Source: Corynebacterium lubricantis DSM 45231 (GTDB taxonomy: Bacteria; Actinomycetota; Actinomycetes; Mycobacteriales; Mycobacteriaceae). Taken from it: DNA of 36,931 bases. Each line of letters starts with the position of its first letter. Positions within the stretch are counted from its first letter, which is position 1. Made by a program: the position numbers and the translations under genes. The stretch is from NCBI RefSeq assembly GCF_000379425.1, contig NZ_KB902192.1, positions 1 to 36,931 of the forward strand, read 5' to 3'. Shown piece after piece: positions 15,828 to 24,664 of the stretch. The notes beneath the pieces were generated by a model. That model was given only the letters and a program-made list of their open reading frames with translations. It made no database searches and was not told the origin of the DNA.

Positions 15828-16028
15828 CTAACCCGCCGACCCTTCAGGCACTGCGACGAACACCGCCAGGCTCACGGGGATCACCGTCATGAACAGGAAA
15901 GCAATCACGATGACTGGTACCCAGACTTTCCACGGCTTCTTCTTCATCGCCAAATAAAAGGCTGTGCCAAATAGCGCGAAGGAGATGAAGATGGAGACAA
16001 TACCCAAGATGGTAGTTAGCGAGAGCAT
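15828..16028 (-). CDS. Small two-helix membrane protein
   Basis: A 66-aa protein with two membrane helices (about residues 3-27 and 36-59) joined by a basic turn KKKPWKVW. ATG 16028 is 2 nt after the stop of the GT87-like gene, so it is translationally coupled to it. A longer frame to 16049 would overlap that gene. In mycobacteria a small gene also sits between the Rv0051-like protein and rpsF, but I cannot confirm homology. It may be a subunit or stabiliser of the glycosyltransferase-like protein. Confidence 0.65.
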   Translation of the reverse strand: MLSLTTILGIVSIFISFALFGTAFYLAMKKKPWKVWVPVIVIAFLFMTVIPVSLAVFVAVPEGSAG

Positions 16029-16030
16029 GA

Positions 16031-17509
16031 TTAATCTTTCTGAACCCACTCGTTCGGGGAGGTTAATAAGGGATCGTGACCATGGTGCGCAGCGGCGACC
16101 TTGTCCGGGATGTTTCCAAGGATTTGCGTAATCACCAGCACGATCATCGCCACAATGAACCCATCACGCACTAACACGACGAGGTTGAGTACCTCTCCTG
16201 GCAGTCCGTTGTTGTCTGATCCAAGCATATGCCACATCAAAATCGGCCAGACCATCATGTCTACGGTCATCCAGCTAAATAGCAGGCGCCAATACGGCAG
16301 GGCGAGCATCGCTGGAATGACTAGCCAGAGGGAGTATTGCGGGCTCCACACTTTATTGAAGAGAAGGAAAAACGCCACGATAAGAAAGAGCAGCTCGGCA
16401 ACCCGTGGCGTGCGTGGCGCTTTGAGCCCGAGAATCAGGATCCCGAGGCATGCCGCGGCGAAGAGCACCAAAGTCACTGCATTGAGAATCTCTGGTGTCC
16501 CCGCGTCAGAGTCGAAGCCCGACCAGCCCGTCATGCGGGAAATGACTGCGTAAATCGTGGTCCATTCCCAGCTGCGTTCCGAATTCAAGCGAGTAAATTC
16601 CGCCCACGCCTGCGGGTAGCTCAGCATCACTGGCACGTTGATCACAAGCCAGGTAGCCACCGACGTGAACAGCATCTTGAAAAAAGGCACAAAGTTTCGT
16701 TTTCGAATCGCCACCACTAAATAGGCCCCGAGAACGAATAAGGGCCACATCTTGAAGGCGGTTCCCGCACCGATCATCACTCCGGCCCAGAGGAATCGCT
16801 TATTCCTTGCCAGCAGCAAAGCCGCGACAAGGAACATGATCGAGGGAATGTCCCAGTTGGTAAAGGCATGGACGATCACCAGAGGCGAAGCCGCGACCAG
16901 GACAGTGTCCCAGATTCGATTACCCGCAAGTTCCGCAACCATCCGGATGGTACAGATCCACATGATCGACAGCACGAACGCCGTCAGGTAGAAATACCAC
17001 CCTGCACCTGGCAAAAACGAGTCCACTAAGCCGTAGGTATTGCGGGCAATCCACCCCATTACGCCTTGGAAAAGTCCAGCCAACACCGGGTATTCCATGT
17101 ACCTGGTGAGATCTCCCTCGACCCAGGAGTACGCATAGACAAAACCTGGCTGATCCAGGCCTCGACCGCCGTAGAGCGGAGTGATGTCGTTATAACAAAA
17201 CGAGGTGTACTGCCGGTTTCCAGCCCAGTTCAGGCCGATCACACCATCAGCAGTACGCGCCCCACCCGCGCAGTTCGCCTTCGACAGCACCCCAAACGCA
17301 AGGAACACCCAGGCCACAGAAATGAGTACCCGCAGCGGAGTCCACCACCGCGCCCGCCCAATGCGGGCGAAGCGCCCCATCGGGCCGCCGAGAAAGCGCA
17401 CTACATCCCGCGCCATGGGCTCAGTGTGAGCAGGTTGGACCCGGTCAGCGGGGTGCGGCGCCTTTTTGCTTATCGACGATTCCCTCACGCCCTCGGACAT
17501 TACTGCCAT
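16031..17509 (-). CDS. GT87-like polytopic membrane protein (Rv0051-like)
   Basis: A 492-aa integral membrane protein with about 10-12 helices. It resembles the GT-C superfamily (GT87 type) that transfers sugars from polyprenyl phosphate outside the membrane. The first outer loop is long and holds acidic and aromatic residues (SWVEGDLTRYMEYPVL), where GT-C enzymes keep their catalytic acid. FTNWDIPSIMFLVAA and NKVWSPQYSLWLVIPA are family-like. The gene lies directly after ponA, as Rv0051 does after ponA1 in Mycobacterium, suggesting a cell-envelope role. Its ATG shares one base with the ponA stop (TAATG). A second ATG at 17500 is possible. The acceptor and sugar are unknown. Confidence 0.8.
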   Translation of the reverse strand: MAVMSEGVRESSISKKAPHPADRVQPAHTEPMARDVVRFLGGPMGRFARIGRARWWTPLRVLISVAWVFLAFGVLSKANCAGGARTADGVIGLNWAGNRQYTSFCYNDITPLYGGRGLDQPGFVYAYSWVEGDLTRYMEYPVLAGLFQGVMGWIARNTYGLVDSFLPGAGWYFYLTAFVLSIMWICTIRMVAELAGNRIWDTVLVAASPLVIVHAFTNWDIPSIMFLVAALLLARNKRFLWAGVMIGAGTAFKMWPLFVLGAYLVVAIRKRNFVPFFKMLFTSVATWLVINVPVMLSYPQAWAEFTRLNSERSWEWTTIYAVISRMTGWSGFDSDAGTPEILNAVTLVLFAAACLGILILGLKAPRTPRVAELLFLIVAFFLLFNKVWSPQYSLWLVIPAMLALPYWRLLFSWMTVDMMVWPILMWHMLGSDNNGLPGEVLNLVVLVRDGFIVAMIVLVITQILGNIPDKVAAAHHGHDPLLTSPNEWVQKD

Positions 17510-19770
17510 TACAGCTGCAAATCAGGTGGAATGATATCGGGAATCTCAATCTCAGGAATTTCAATTCCGCCGTTGCCTGGGTTTGGAAGTGGCGCTGGTG
17601 CTGGCTCCGGTTCTGGAGCTGGGGCTGGCTCGCGCGACGGTGCTGGTTCGCGGCTTGGTGCAGGCTCACGCGAAGGCGCCGGTTCTCTCGAAGGCGCAGG
17701 CTCAGCCTCGGATGTCGGTTCTGGCGCTGGTGCCGGAGCCTGTGACTGAGGCTCCGTGTATACAGGCGCCGGTGGGACATAGCTGTAGTTACCACCAGGG
17801 GCTCCTGAGCCCCAGGTGATGGGCGCGGCGGTTGGGAAAGTTGTTGCCTCCCGGCCCTCGAGAGAAACGTCCATTATCTGCTTCCAAATGGAAGTGGCAG
17901 TGCCGGAGCCGTACATATTCCCGCCCCACTCATTGAAAATGGCGCTGGTGTTATCGGCGGTGCCAACCCACACTGCTGTGGTGAGTTCCGGTGTCGTACC
18001 CACCATCCAGGTGTCCTTGTTCGTACCGGTATCACCCAGCTGAGAGGTACCTGTCTTCGATGCCGACGCGCGACCATTCGCAAGCGGCTTATTTGAGTAC
18101 GCTGCAACTGGCTCCATGGCATTAATCGTGGCATCCGCAACCTGTGCGTTGACGCGACGCTCGGAGTACTCCGGATCAAACTGATAGAGAACTTCTCCGT
18201 CCACAGTTTCTACACTTTCGACGAAGTGGGTCGGATGCCAGACACCGTGATTAGCAAGCGTAGCCACTGCGGTTGCCATATCAATGGCGCGCGACTGGTA
18301 CTGACCAAGCACGATACCTTCGTATGGCTGATCTCCGTTTTCCGTCAGCGTCTCTGGGATCCCGGGCAGCGACTTCGCTATTCCGAGTGCGTGTGCCATG
18401 TCGGCGGTGTCCTGGGTAGTGTTCTCCAGATCGTTCTGCAAGCGAATGAACGAGGTGTTGTAAGACTTCTCCAGTGCGGTCGCGATGGAGGTGACGCCGG
18501 CGTTCCCGCCGTCCCAGTTATCTACGACAATATTGCCGGGCAACGTCACAGGACCAGAGTCATAAGCCGCGGTCAAAGGAATACCCTGTTGCAGCGCAGC
18601 CGCGAGACCGAAGATCTTAAAGGTCGAACCCGTCTGCAGCGCGGCGTCAGCGTAGTCCCAACCGCTGGCATCGTCACCGCCATAATAGCCGCGCACTGCA
18701 CCAGTGCCAGGCTCAACCACAACGGCAGAAGCGCGCGCGTCGTCCTGCAGAGTAGCTAGATTCTGCTCAACAGCATCAAGTGCCGATTGCTGCACTTTCG
18801 TGTCAATCGTCGTGGTGATCTGCAGGCCGCGGTTGGTGACGTCCTCTTCAGAAATACCAATGAGCTCAAGCTCACGAATGACCTGGTTCTTAATCATGCC
18901 GTTCGCACCGGTGGCCTCGGTATAGGCAGAGTATTCGGCAGGATTCCGTGTCTCTGGGAAGACCATTCCGGTGCGCTGTTCCTCTGAGAGGGAACCCATT
19001 TCAACCAAGCCATCGAGGACGTAATTCCACCGCTGTTCTGCGCCTTCGCGGTTATTCCACGGATCAAGCTGACTTGGCAGCTGGATCATCGTGGCGAGAA
19101 GAGCACTTTCTTCGACGTTGAGCTCTGCTGCGGGCTTGGCGAAATAAGCATTCGCGGCAGCTTCGACACCATAGGCATTTCTGCCGAAGTAGACGGTATT
19201 CAGGTATGCAGCAAGAATGTCTTCCTTGCTCCACTGGTTCGTCATTTTGACCGAGTAGACCAACTCACGAGCCTTGCGGACATAGGAGTGCTCGTTACCC
19301 ACCAACGAGTTCTTCACGTATTGCTGCGTAATGGTCGAGCCACCGCCAGCGGAATCATTGCCTGTCAGCTGACCGATCGCAGCACGTGCAAAACCGGTAA
19401 AAGAGAAGCCCTGATTGGTCCAGAATTCTCGGTCCTCCGCAGCAAGCACGGCATCTTGCAGATGCACTGGGACATCTTCCAAGGCGATCTGAGTCCTGTT
19501 GCCTTCAGGCGGAACGAGACGCGCCAGCTCCGTCGTCGAGTCATTCGCGTAAATCGACGACACCTGGGCGGCCTGCAATTCCTGAGGCTCAGGGACATCG
19601 ACTCGGGCGTAAGCAATACCAAAAATGATCAGTGGAATCGCGATAATCGCAACCACAATAACCGCGAGCGCCGTCCACAGACTATTCCGTTTCTTGGGCT
19701 CGGACGATCCCTTCTTCGAGCTATCGCTTTTCCGCTTCGAAGTCTTATTCTCGTTAGTGTTTTCAGCCAC
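17509..19770 (-). CDS. ponA: Class A penicillin-binding protein (PBP1)
   Basis: A 753-aa bifunctional peptidoglycan synthase. A basic cytoplasmic start precedes one membrane helix (about 31-54). The GT51 glycosyltransferase domain has AAEDREFW (catalytic Glu112) and GGSTITQQYVKNSL. The transpeptidase has the active Ser382 in STFK and Lys572 in KTGT. The C-terminal tail of about 75 residues is Pro/Ala/Glu-rich with four exact REPAPS repeats, probably reaching into the cell wall. PASTA domains are absent. It is first of the ponA – GT87-like – small membrane protein set and lies downstream of a DUF5318 gene. Confidence 0.95.
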   Translation of the reverse strand: MAENTNENKTSKRKSDSSKKGSSEPKKRNSLWTALAVIVVAIIAIPLIIFGIAYARVDVPEPQELQAAQVSSIYANDSTTELARLVPPEGNRTQIALEDVPVHLQDAVLAAEDREFWTNQGFSFTGFARAAIGQLTGNDSAGGGSTITQQYVKNSLVGNEHSYVRKARELVYSVKMTNQWSKEDILAAYLNTVYFGRNAYGVEAAANAYFAKPAAELNVEESALLATMIQLPSQLDPWNNREGAEQRWNYVLDGLVEMGSLSEEQRTGMVFPETRNPAEYSAYTEATGANGMIKNQVIRELELIGISEEDVTNRGLQITTTIDTKVQQSALDAVEQNLATLQDDARASAVVVEPGTGAVRGYYGGDDASGWDYADAALQTGSTFKIFGLAAALQQGIPLTAAYDSGPVTLPGNIVVDNWDGGNAGVTSIATALEKSYNTSFIRLQNDLENTTQDTADMAHALGIAKSLPGIPETLTENGDQPYEGIVLGQYQSRAIDMATAVATLANHGVWHPTHFVESVETVDGEVLYQFDPEYSERRVNAQVADATINAMEPVAAYSNKPLANGRASASKTGTSQLGDTGTNKDTWMVGTTPELTTAVWVGTADNTSAIFNEWGGNMYGSGTATSIWKQIMDVSLEGREATTFPTAAPITWGSGAPGGNYSYVPPAPVYTEPQSQAPAPAPEPTSEAEPAPSREPAPSREPAPSREPAPSREPAPAPEPEPAPAPLPNPGNGGIEIPEIEIPDIIPPDLQL
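17625..17700 (-). repeat. 18-bp coding repeats, REPAPS in PonA tail
   Basis: Four tandem copies of a six-residue unit (Pro-Ala-Pro-Ser-Arg-Glu), about 18 bp each, with third-base differences between copies. Such a stretch can vary in copy number between strains by slippage. Confidence 0.75.
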
Positions 19771-19885
19771 GTAGATTTCCTACAAGTTAGAAGACAGCAT
19801 TGTGCGCGATCCTGCGAGTCCTAGCACAGCGCTGCCCATGCCAAAATATGTGCCGCTTACAGTGATGCAGGCATACCCGTTTCCG

Positions 19886-19923
19886 GTTACTTCACTGTTA
19901 TCTAGAGTTTCTATTGTTATCTA
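19886..19923 (-). promoter_or_regulatory. MtrA-box-like direct repeats upstream of ponA
   Basis: GTTAC-N6-GTTAT (19886-19901) is one base off GTTAC-N6-GTTAC, the reverse complement of the actinobacterial MtrA motif. A third GTTAT follows at 19916-19920; the 9-mer TGTTATCTA occurs at 19896 and 19915. It lies about 115 bp before the ponA start in a 219-bp gap with no gene. Confidence 0.4.
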
Positions 19924-19989
19924 TAGTGCAGATTACTTCCTTGCCCTATGTTATGGGAATTGGAAGCCAGCAATTTTTCCAACTAAATC

Positions 19990-20358
19990 TTAGGCAGTGG
20001 CCTTGATGTCTGCCTGAGCTTCCGTAAGAAGATGGTTCCAAGAACAACTTGGACACACTTCCACATTGTGCACCGTCACAGGACCCGACTCCTGGATAAT
20101 TGCCAAAATTTCGTCGTCGCTACGCGCTGTGCCCGACCTCCGGCCCAACTGCTCGCCGTAAATCCACTTCACCGTGCGCAGCTCGCCTTCGCAGATCGGG
20201 CATGGACGACCCGCCGGTGCACCGTGGAATTTTGCGGCGGTGATGAGCAGGAAATCCGCGTCGCAGACCTCTTCACGTTTCATCCTGCCGGCCTGCACAT
20301 GCCGCAAAACATTTCGGCGCTCCCACTCGTGTGAGATTTGATGACTATAAATAATCAC
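19990..20358 (-). CDS. DUF5318 family protein
   Basis: A 122-aa conserved actinobacterial protein of unknown function (Rv0049-like). It has two Cys pairs, CPIC and CPSC, about 46 residues apart, that could bind zinc. Conserved pieces are VCDADFLL, GELRTVKWIYGEQLGRRSGTARS and VEVCPSCSWNHLL. GTG 20358 is preferred since AAGGTGG lies 5 nt upstream; the GTG at 20367 is also possible. It lies upstream of ponA in the same direction and divergent from ino1, as in mycobacteria. A role in envelope assembly is guessed only from position. Confidence 0.85.
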   Translation of the reverse strand: MIIYSHQISHEWERRNVLRHVQAGRMKREEVCDADFLLITAAKFHGAPAGRPCPICEGELRTVKWIYGEQLGRRSGTARSDDEILAIIQESGPVTVHNVEVCPSCSWNHLLTEAQADIKATA

Positions 20359-20479
20359 GCTTTCCACCTTACTTGATCGATTAACAGTGCAATTTGCCCT
20401 CTAGAAACGTGCTTTTTGTTAGGTACGCCCATAGGCTTTCATTCGATCGTTTCACTAAAATCGAAGGGAAGTTTTAACA

Positions 20480-21562
20480 GTGAGCAAAATTCGTGTGGCC
20501 ATCGCGGGCGTGGGTAACTGTGCCACCTCGCTCATCCAAGGCGTTGAGTTTTATCGCAACGCCCCAGTGGACCAGAAGGTCCCAGGCCTCATGCACGTCC
20601 AATTCGGCGACTACCATGTTGGCGACCTTGAATTCGTCGCTGCATTTGACGTCGATGCCTCCAAGGTCGGTGCCGACTTGGCTGATGCAACTGAAGCTGG
20701 TGAAAACAACACCATCAAGATCGCAGATGTTCCCGTCACTGGCGTGACCGTCCAGCGCGGCCCTACCCTCGACGGACTGGGCAGCTACTACCTGGACTCG
20801 ATCGAGGAGTCCACCGCTGAACCCGTCGACGTGGTTCAGGTGCTCAAAGACAGCAAGGTCGACGTCTTGGTGTCCTACCTTCCGGTGGGCTCCGAGGAAG
20901 CCGACAAGTTCTACGCTCAGGCCGCAATTGATGCGGGTGTCGCTTTCGTCAACGCGCTGCCAGTATTCATCGCTTCTGACCCTGAGTGGGCACAGAAGTT
21001 CAAGGATGCCGGCGTGCCTATCGTCGGCGACGACATCAAGAGCCAGGTTGGCGCAACGATTACCCACCGCGTGATGGCGAAGCTGTTCGAAGACCGCGGC
21101 GTGCGCCTGGATCGCACCATGCAGCTCAACGTTGGCGGCAACATGGACTTCAAGAACATGCTGGACCGTAACCGCCTTGAGTCGAAGAAGATCTCCAAGA
21201 CTCAGGCTGTGACCTCCAACCTGAAGGACTCCCCGCTGGCTGGACGCAAGGAAGACCGCAACGTCCACATCGGCCCATCCGATTACGTCGCATGGCTCGA
21301 TGACCGCAAGTGGGCATACGTCCGCCTTGAGGGCACCGCATTCGGCGAGGTTCCACTGAACCTGGAGTACAAGCTCGAGGTTTGGGACTCGCCAAACTCC
21401 GCTGGCATCATCATCGATGCGGTCCGCGCGGCGAAGATTGCACTGGACCGTGGCGATGCCGGCCCGATCCTGCCAGCTGCTGCTTACCTGATGAAGTCCC
21501 CTCCGGTTCAGATGCCTGACGACGAGGCGCGTGCGGAGCTCGAAACCTATATTGCTCAATAG
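20480..21562 (+). CDS. ino1: Inositol-3-phosphate synthase
   Basis: A 360-aa NAD-dependent enzyme that turns glucose-6-phosphate into inositol-3-phosphate. It feeds phosphatidylinositol, lipomannan and mycothiol synthesis. [18 protein letters not shown] is the Rossmann start, and [17 protein letters not shown] and [13 protein letters not shown] are typical of the short actinobacterial class. GTG 20480 has GAAGGGA upstream. A TAAAAT (20456-20461) may be the -10. A minus-strand open frame of equal length exists but is a codon-bias shadow. Confidence 0.95.
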   Translation: MSKIRVAIAGVGNCATSLIQGVEFYRNAPVDQKVPGLMHVQFGDYHVGDLEFVAAFDVDASKVGADLADATEAGENNTIKIADVPVTGVTVQRGPTLDGLGSYYLDSIEESTAEPVDVVQVLKDSKVDVLVSYLPVGSEEADKFYAQAAIDAGVAFVNALPVFIASDPEWAQKFKDAGVPIVGDDIKSQVGATITHRVMAKLFEDRGVRLDRTMQLNVGGNMDFKNMLDRNRLESKKISKTQAVTSNLKDSPLAGRKEDRNVHIGPSDYVAWLDDRKWAYVRLEGTAFGEVPLNLEYKLEVWDSPNSAGIIIDAVRAAKIALDRGDAGPILPAAAYLMKSPPVQMPDDEARAELETYIAQ

Positions 21563-21613
21563 AACTCGTTTCTACTGAGCAACTAGTTATAAGTTTGTGA
21601 CTACACTGGGGAC

Positions 21614-22093
21614 ATGACCTCATCTGATCCAATCGAACCCATTGACCCGATGGACATTGCGCGACGCGTCCGTCCCTCAATGACCAAGTTATACGTCACT
21701 TACTTCCGCAAATCCGAGCAATCGGATCTGACCGGCCCGCAGCTGTCCATTATGACAAGGCTGCGGGATAACGGGGCCTCTCGCATTAGCCAGGTGGCGA
21801 AAGAGGAAGGCATCCGTATGCCGACCGCTTCCAATGCGCTGCATCAGCTAGAACAACGCGAGTTGGTCCGCAGGATCAGAGAAGAAAAGGACCGTCGTGG
21901 CGTGCGAGTCGAGCTGACCGAGCTGGGCGAAGCAGAACTGGATCGGGTCGGTGAAGAGCGCACCAAATACCTCGCCGACATGATTTCATCGTTGGACCAA
22001 GAAAGCTTGCGTAAGATCAGTGAACTCGCTGATGTGATCAATGTGTTGGCGGATTCTTACGGTAACGAGCAGATTTCCGATAAGGCCGACTAA
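21614..22093 (+). CDS. MarR family transcriptional regulator
   Basis: A 159-aa winged-helix repressor that binds DNA as a dimer. The helix-turn-helix is at about residues 55-85 (ASRISQVAKEEGIRMPTASNALHQLEQRELV), and the wing carries EEKDRRGVRVELTELG. The acidic effector pocket is not predictable. A TACACT box lies 6 nt before the ATG, so the mRNA may be leaderless. An AACTAGTT palindrome (21581-21588) could be its operator. It is followed 57 bp later by the universal stress protein gene, its likely neighbour in control. Confidence 0.85.
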   Translation: MTSSDPIEPIDPMDIARRVRPSMTKLYVTYFRKSEQSDLTGPQLSIMTRLRDNGASRISQVAKEEGIRMPTASNALHQLEQRELVRRIREEKDRRGVRVELTELGEAELDRVGEERTKYLADMISSLDQESLRKISELADVINVLADSYGNEQISDKAD

Positions 22094-22150
22094 CCGTACA
22101 TAATGGGGTTAACGGTATCCGTTTAATCCTACGAAGCGTTTCCACTTCTT

Positions 22151-23125
22151 ATGTCGACACATACATCCAATCCTTTGCCCACAAGTGACGCCATCCTTGA
22201 TCGTCCGTTGCGTCTGCTTGTCGCATGGGACCCAGGCAACTCCGCCTCAGGCGGCCGCGAGGCACTTGAATTCGCTGCCTGGCTAGGCCGCAGTCTACCC
22301 GTGACCATCCGGGTGACTTCGACATTTTTGCGCCCGTGGCCAGCAACAATGAGCATGCTGGGCAGTAAATACCAGAAGTGGCGCAACAAAGAATCTGCTG
22401 CCTGCGTCAAAGCTGTTACTTTCGCTTTGAAGGATCTTGAGGTCCCCACCTCGCAGTGGGATCGGGAGTACTCAACGTTTACGGATGGCCAGAATGAGGC
22501 GCAGTTGCTTACCGACGAGGCCACTCGCTTCGAAGCCGACTTGATTCTCTTAGGATCAAACGCAGCCGCGACGAAGGGGCGCTTCCTGGCAAGCTCCACG
22601 GCGGACACGCTGATGCACTCGTCGCCAATGGCGTTAGGGCTGGCACCGCGCGCGGTGAAACTCTCGAAGAAGGGTGTCACTCGCGTCAACTTCGCATTTT
22701 TAGACAATCGCAGCGAGGACTCGCCCAGCCTGCAATTTGCCGCGGATATCGCTGATCATTTAGATGTGCCACTTCGCATTATCGCGTTTTCCCCGACGGG
22801 AATCGGCGATGTCACCTTGTCGAGTGCCAAAGGGATCGGCAATGAAATCTTCGACGAGTGGAATGAGCACGCTTTGGGCATGCTCGACCTCGCCCGCGAC
22901 CGCGTCATGGAGTTTCACGATTCACTCGATGTCGAAACGGAAATCGGCACCGGCAAGGGGTGGGCCAACGCAGTGGATTCGCTGAAGTGGAAGAAGGGCG
23001 ATCTGTTGTGCATGGGTTCACAGCCGATGGGTCCACTCAAGCGGGTATTCGTCGGCTCCACAGCTTCCGAGTTCTTGCGTCACGTTCCAGTACCGGTGGT
23101 TATACATCCGCACGAAAGCGCCTAG
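22151..23125 (+). CDS. Universal stress protein, tandem Usp domains
   Basis: A 324-aa cytoplasmic protein with two Usp folds (about residues 18-165 and 175-320). The first has LLVAWDPGNSASGGREALEFAAWL and ends with LILLGSNAAATKGRFLASSTADTLMHSSPMA. The second ends with LLCMGSQPMGPLKRVFVGSTASEFLRHVPVPVVI; the G-(2)-G-(9)-G-(S/T) ATP loop is recognisable there. Such tandem proteins act in stress and dormancy responses of actinobacteria. The ligand is not certain. Confidence 0.88.
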   Translation: MSTHTSNPLPTSDAILDRPLRLLVAWDPGNSASGGREALEFAAWLGRSLPVTIRVTSTFLRPWPATMSMLGSKYQKWRNKESAACVKAVTFALKDLEVPTSQWDREYSTFTDGQNEAQLLTDEATRFEADLILLGSNAAATKGRFLASSTADTLMHSSPMALGLAPRAVKLSKKGVTRVNFAFLDNRSEDSPSLQFAADIADHLDVPLRIIAFSPTGIGDVTLSSAKGIGNEIFDEWNEHALGMLDLARDRVMEFHDSLDVETEIGTGKGWANAVDSLKWKKGDLLCMGSQPMGPLKRVFVGSTASEFLRHVPVPVVIHPHESA

Positions 23126-23135
23126 GCTTGAGGGT

Positions 23136-23606
23136 ATGACTCACCCAGAAAACGATCTCTCCGGCGACTCCGACTACTACAACCGCGTACGTCCTGAAGC
23201 CGAGTCTTTCGACGATCTGGCTGATCAACCAGACCCATTACTCGTCGCAAAGCGAAATAAGGCCTCTACCAGGCAAGCCATCACGTACATGGCTGCGTCG
23301 ATTGTGGGCACGCTTGTGTTCGCTGGCATCCTTGCGGTGATTTTCCGCATGATTGGTGGTCCTCTGTGCGAGGCCGGCGAGGCCACCTGGCTGTGCAGCC
23401 CTGGTCAGCGCACCTGGTGGGCGATTCTGACCTCGATCCCGCCGGTGGTCACGCTGATTGGCTGCGCCGTCATCATGGTGCGCAAGCTCAACCGGTACGA
23501 GCGGTGGATGCCGTGGATGGGGGTGTTCTGGCTGCCGATGGTGCCATTTACCATGGTGTGGTTGACCTACACCGTTGGCATTTTGGCAACCGACTTTGCC
23601 CCCTAA
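23136..23606 (+). CDS. Conserved membrane protein, three helices
   Basis: A 156-aa protein with a hydrophilic N-terminus of about 45 residues and three membrane helices (about 50-71, 90-113, 127-150). Two Cys flank a short outer loop (GPLCEAGEATWLCSPGQRTWW), so they may form a disulfide. It starts 10 nt after the Usp gene stop, so it is co-transcribed. I recognise no named family. Confidence 0.8.
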   Translation: MTHPENDLSGDSDYYNRVRPEAESFDDLADQPDPLLVAKRNKASTRQAITYMAASIVGTLVFAGILAVIFRMIGGPLCEAGEATWLCSPGQRTWWAILTSIPPVVTLIGCAVIMVRKLNRYERWMPWMGVFWLPMVPFTMVWLTYTVGILATDFAP

Positions 23607-23615
23607 GACGCTTCC

Positions 23616-24527
23616 TTACGCGGTAGCTTCTGCGTCCGCGTTTTTGTCGGCGCACTCCTTGCAGTATGGGTTCTCCTCCCAGCAGCTTTCGCAGCTGAGG
23701 TACTGCTGCCGGCAGTGCGGCTCGTTGGTGCAGTTATAGAACTGGTTCGTGCCCGTGCCGCAGTGGACGCAATGGCCGAGCTGAATGAAGTTCGGGTCGT
23801 TGTCGATGCCGAATTCGGTGTGCATGCGCTCGTCAAAAACGAAAAGCGAGCCTTCCCACAGACCCTGGTTGCCGTACTTTTCGCCGTAGCGCACGATGCC
23901 ACCGTCGATCTGGTAGACGTCGTTGAAGCCGCGGTTCTTCATCAGTGAGGAAAGAATCTCGCAACGGATTCCGCCGGTGCAGTACGAGATGACGCGCTTG
24001 TCCTTCATCCAGTCGTATTTGCCGGACTCGATTTCCGCAATGAAGTCATGCGTGGTTTCCACATCGGGCACGACGGCGTTCTTGAACTTCCCGATTTCCG
24101 CTTCGCGGGCGTTACGGCCATCGAAGAAGACGACGTCATCGCCGTACTTTTCCACCATCTCATTGACCTCGTGAGGTTTGAGGTGCTGACCGCCACCGAT
24201 GACTCCGTGCTCATCGACCTTGAGCTCGTCGGCGGCACCGAAGGCCACGATTTCGTCGCGCACCTTCACTGAAAGCTTCGGGAAGTCATCCTTTCCACCC
24301 TCGGACCACTTGTACTCCATGCCACGGAAGTACTCCTTGGTCTTCTTCGCGTAAATCTTGCAGTTCTCCATGTCTCCGCCCACGGTGCCGTTGATGCCGT
24401 GCTCGGAGATGAGGATGCGGCCGTGCAGGTCGAGCGACTCACAGAGGTCGCGCTGCCACAACCGAATCGCTTCGGGGTCTGGAATGGGACGGAACTGGTA
24501 GTACAGGAGGATTTTGCTCTGCAACAT
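23616..24527 (-). CDS. trhO: tRNA uridine(34) hydroxylase TrhO
   Basis: A 303-aa rhodanese-family protein (YceA/TrhO) that makes 5-hydroxyuridine at tRNA position 34 from O2. N-terminal: [18 protein letters not shown] and [16 protein letters not shown]. The rhodanese domain has active-site Cys183 in the loop CTGGIRC. The C-terminal region is Cys-rich ([28 protein letters not shown]) and probably binds zinc. It ends 9 nt from the convergent membrane-protein gene. Confidence 0.92.
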   Translation of the reverse strand: MLQSKILLYYQFRPIPDPEAIRLWQRDLCESLDLHGRILISEHGINGTVGGDMENCKIYAKKTKEYFRGMEYKWSEGGKDDFPKLSVKVRDEIVAFGAADELKVDEHGVIGGGQHLKPHEVNEMVEKYGDDVVFFDGRNAREAEIGKFKNAVVPDVETTHDFIAEIESGKYDWMKDKRVISYCTGGIRCEILSSLMKNRGFNDVYQIDGGIVRYGEKYGNQGLWEGSLFVFDERMHTEFGIDNDPNFIQLGHCVHCGTGTNQFYNCTNEPHCRQQYLSCESCWEENPYCKECADKNADAEATA

Positions 24528-24664
24528 AGCAACTATTCTAGTGCTGGGGCCATGCTCGACCTAAATGCAGTTTGTACGCACCCAAGGGAATGCCGCGGGA
24601 ATGTCGATGTTCGCCACGAGGTTGAATGTTGATGTAGCCACAAAATTAGACTTAAGGAGCTCTC

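Noticed and set aside
20474..21559. 361-aa minus-strand frame inside ino1
   Set aside because: A mirror of ino1 with the same cause.
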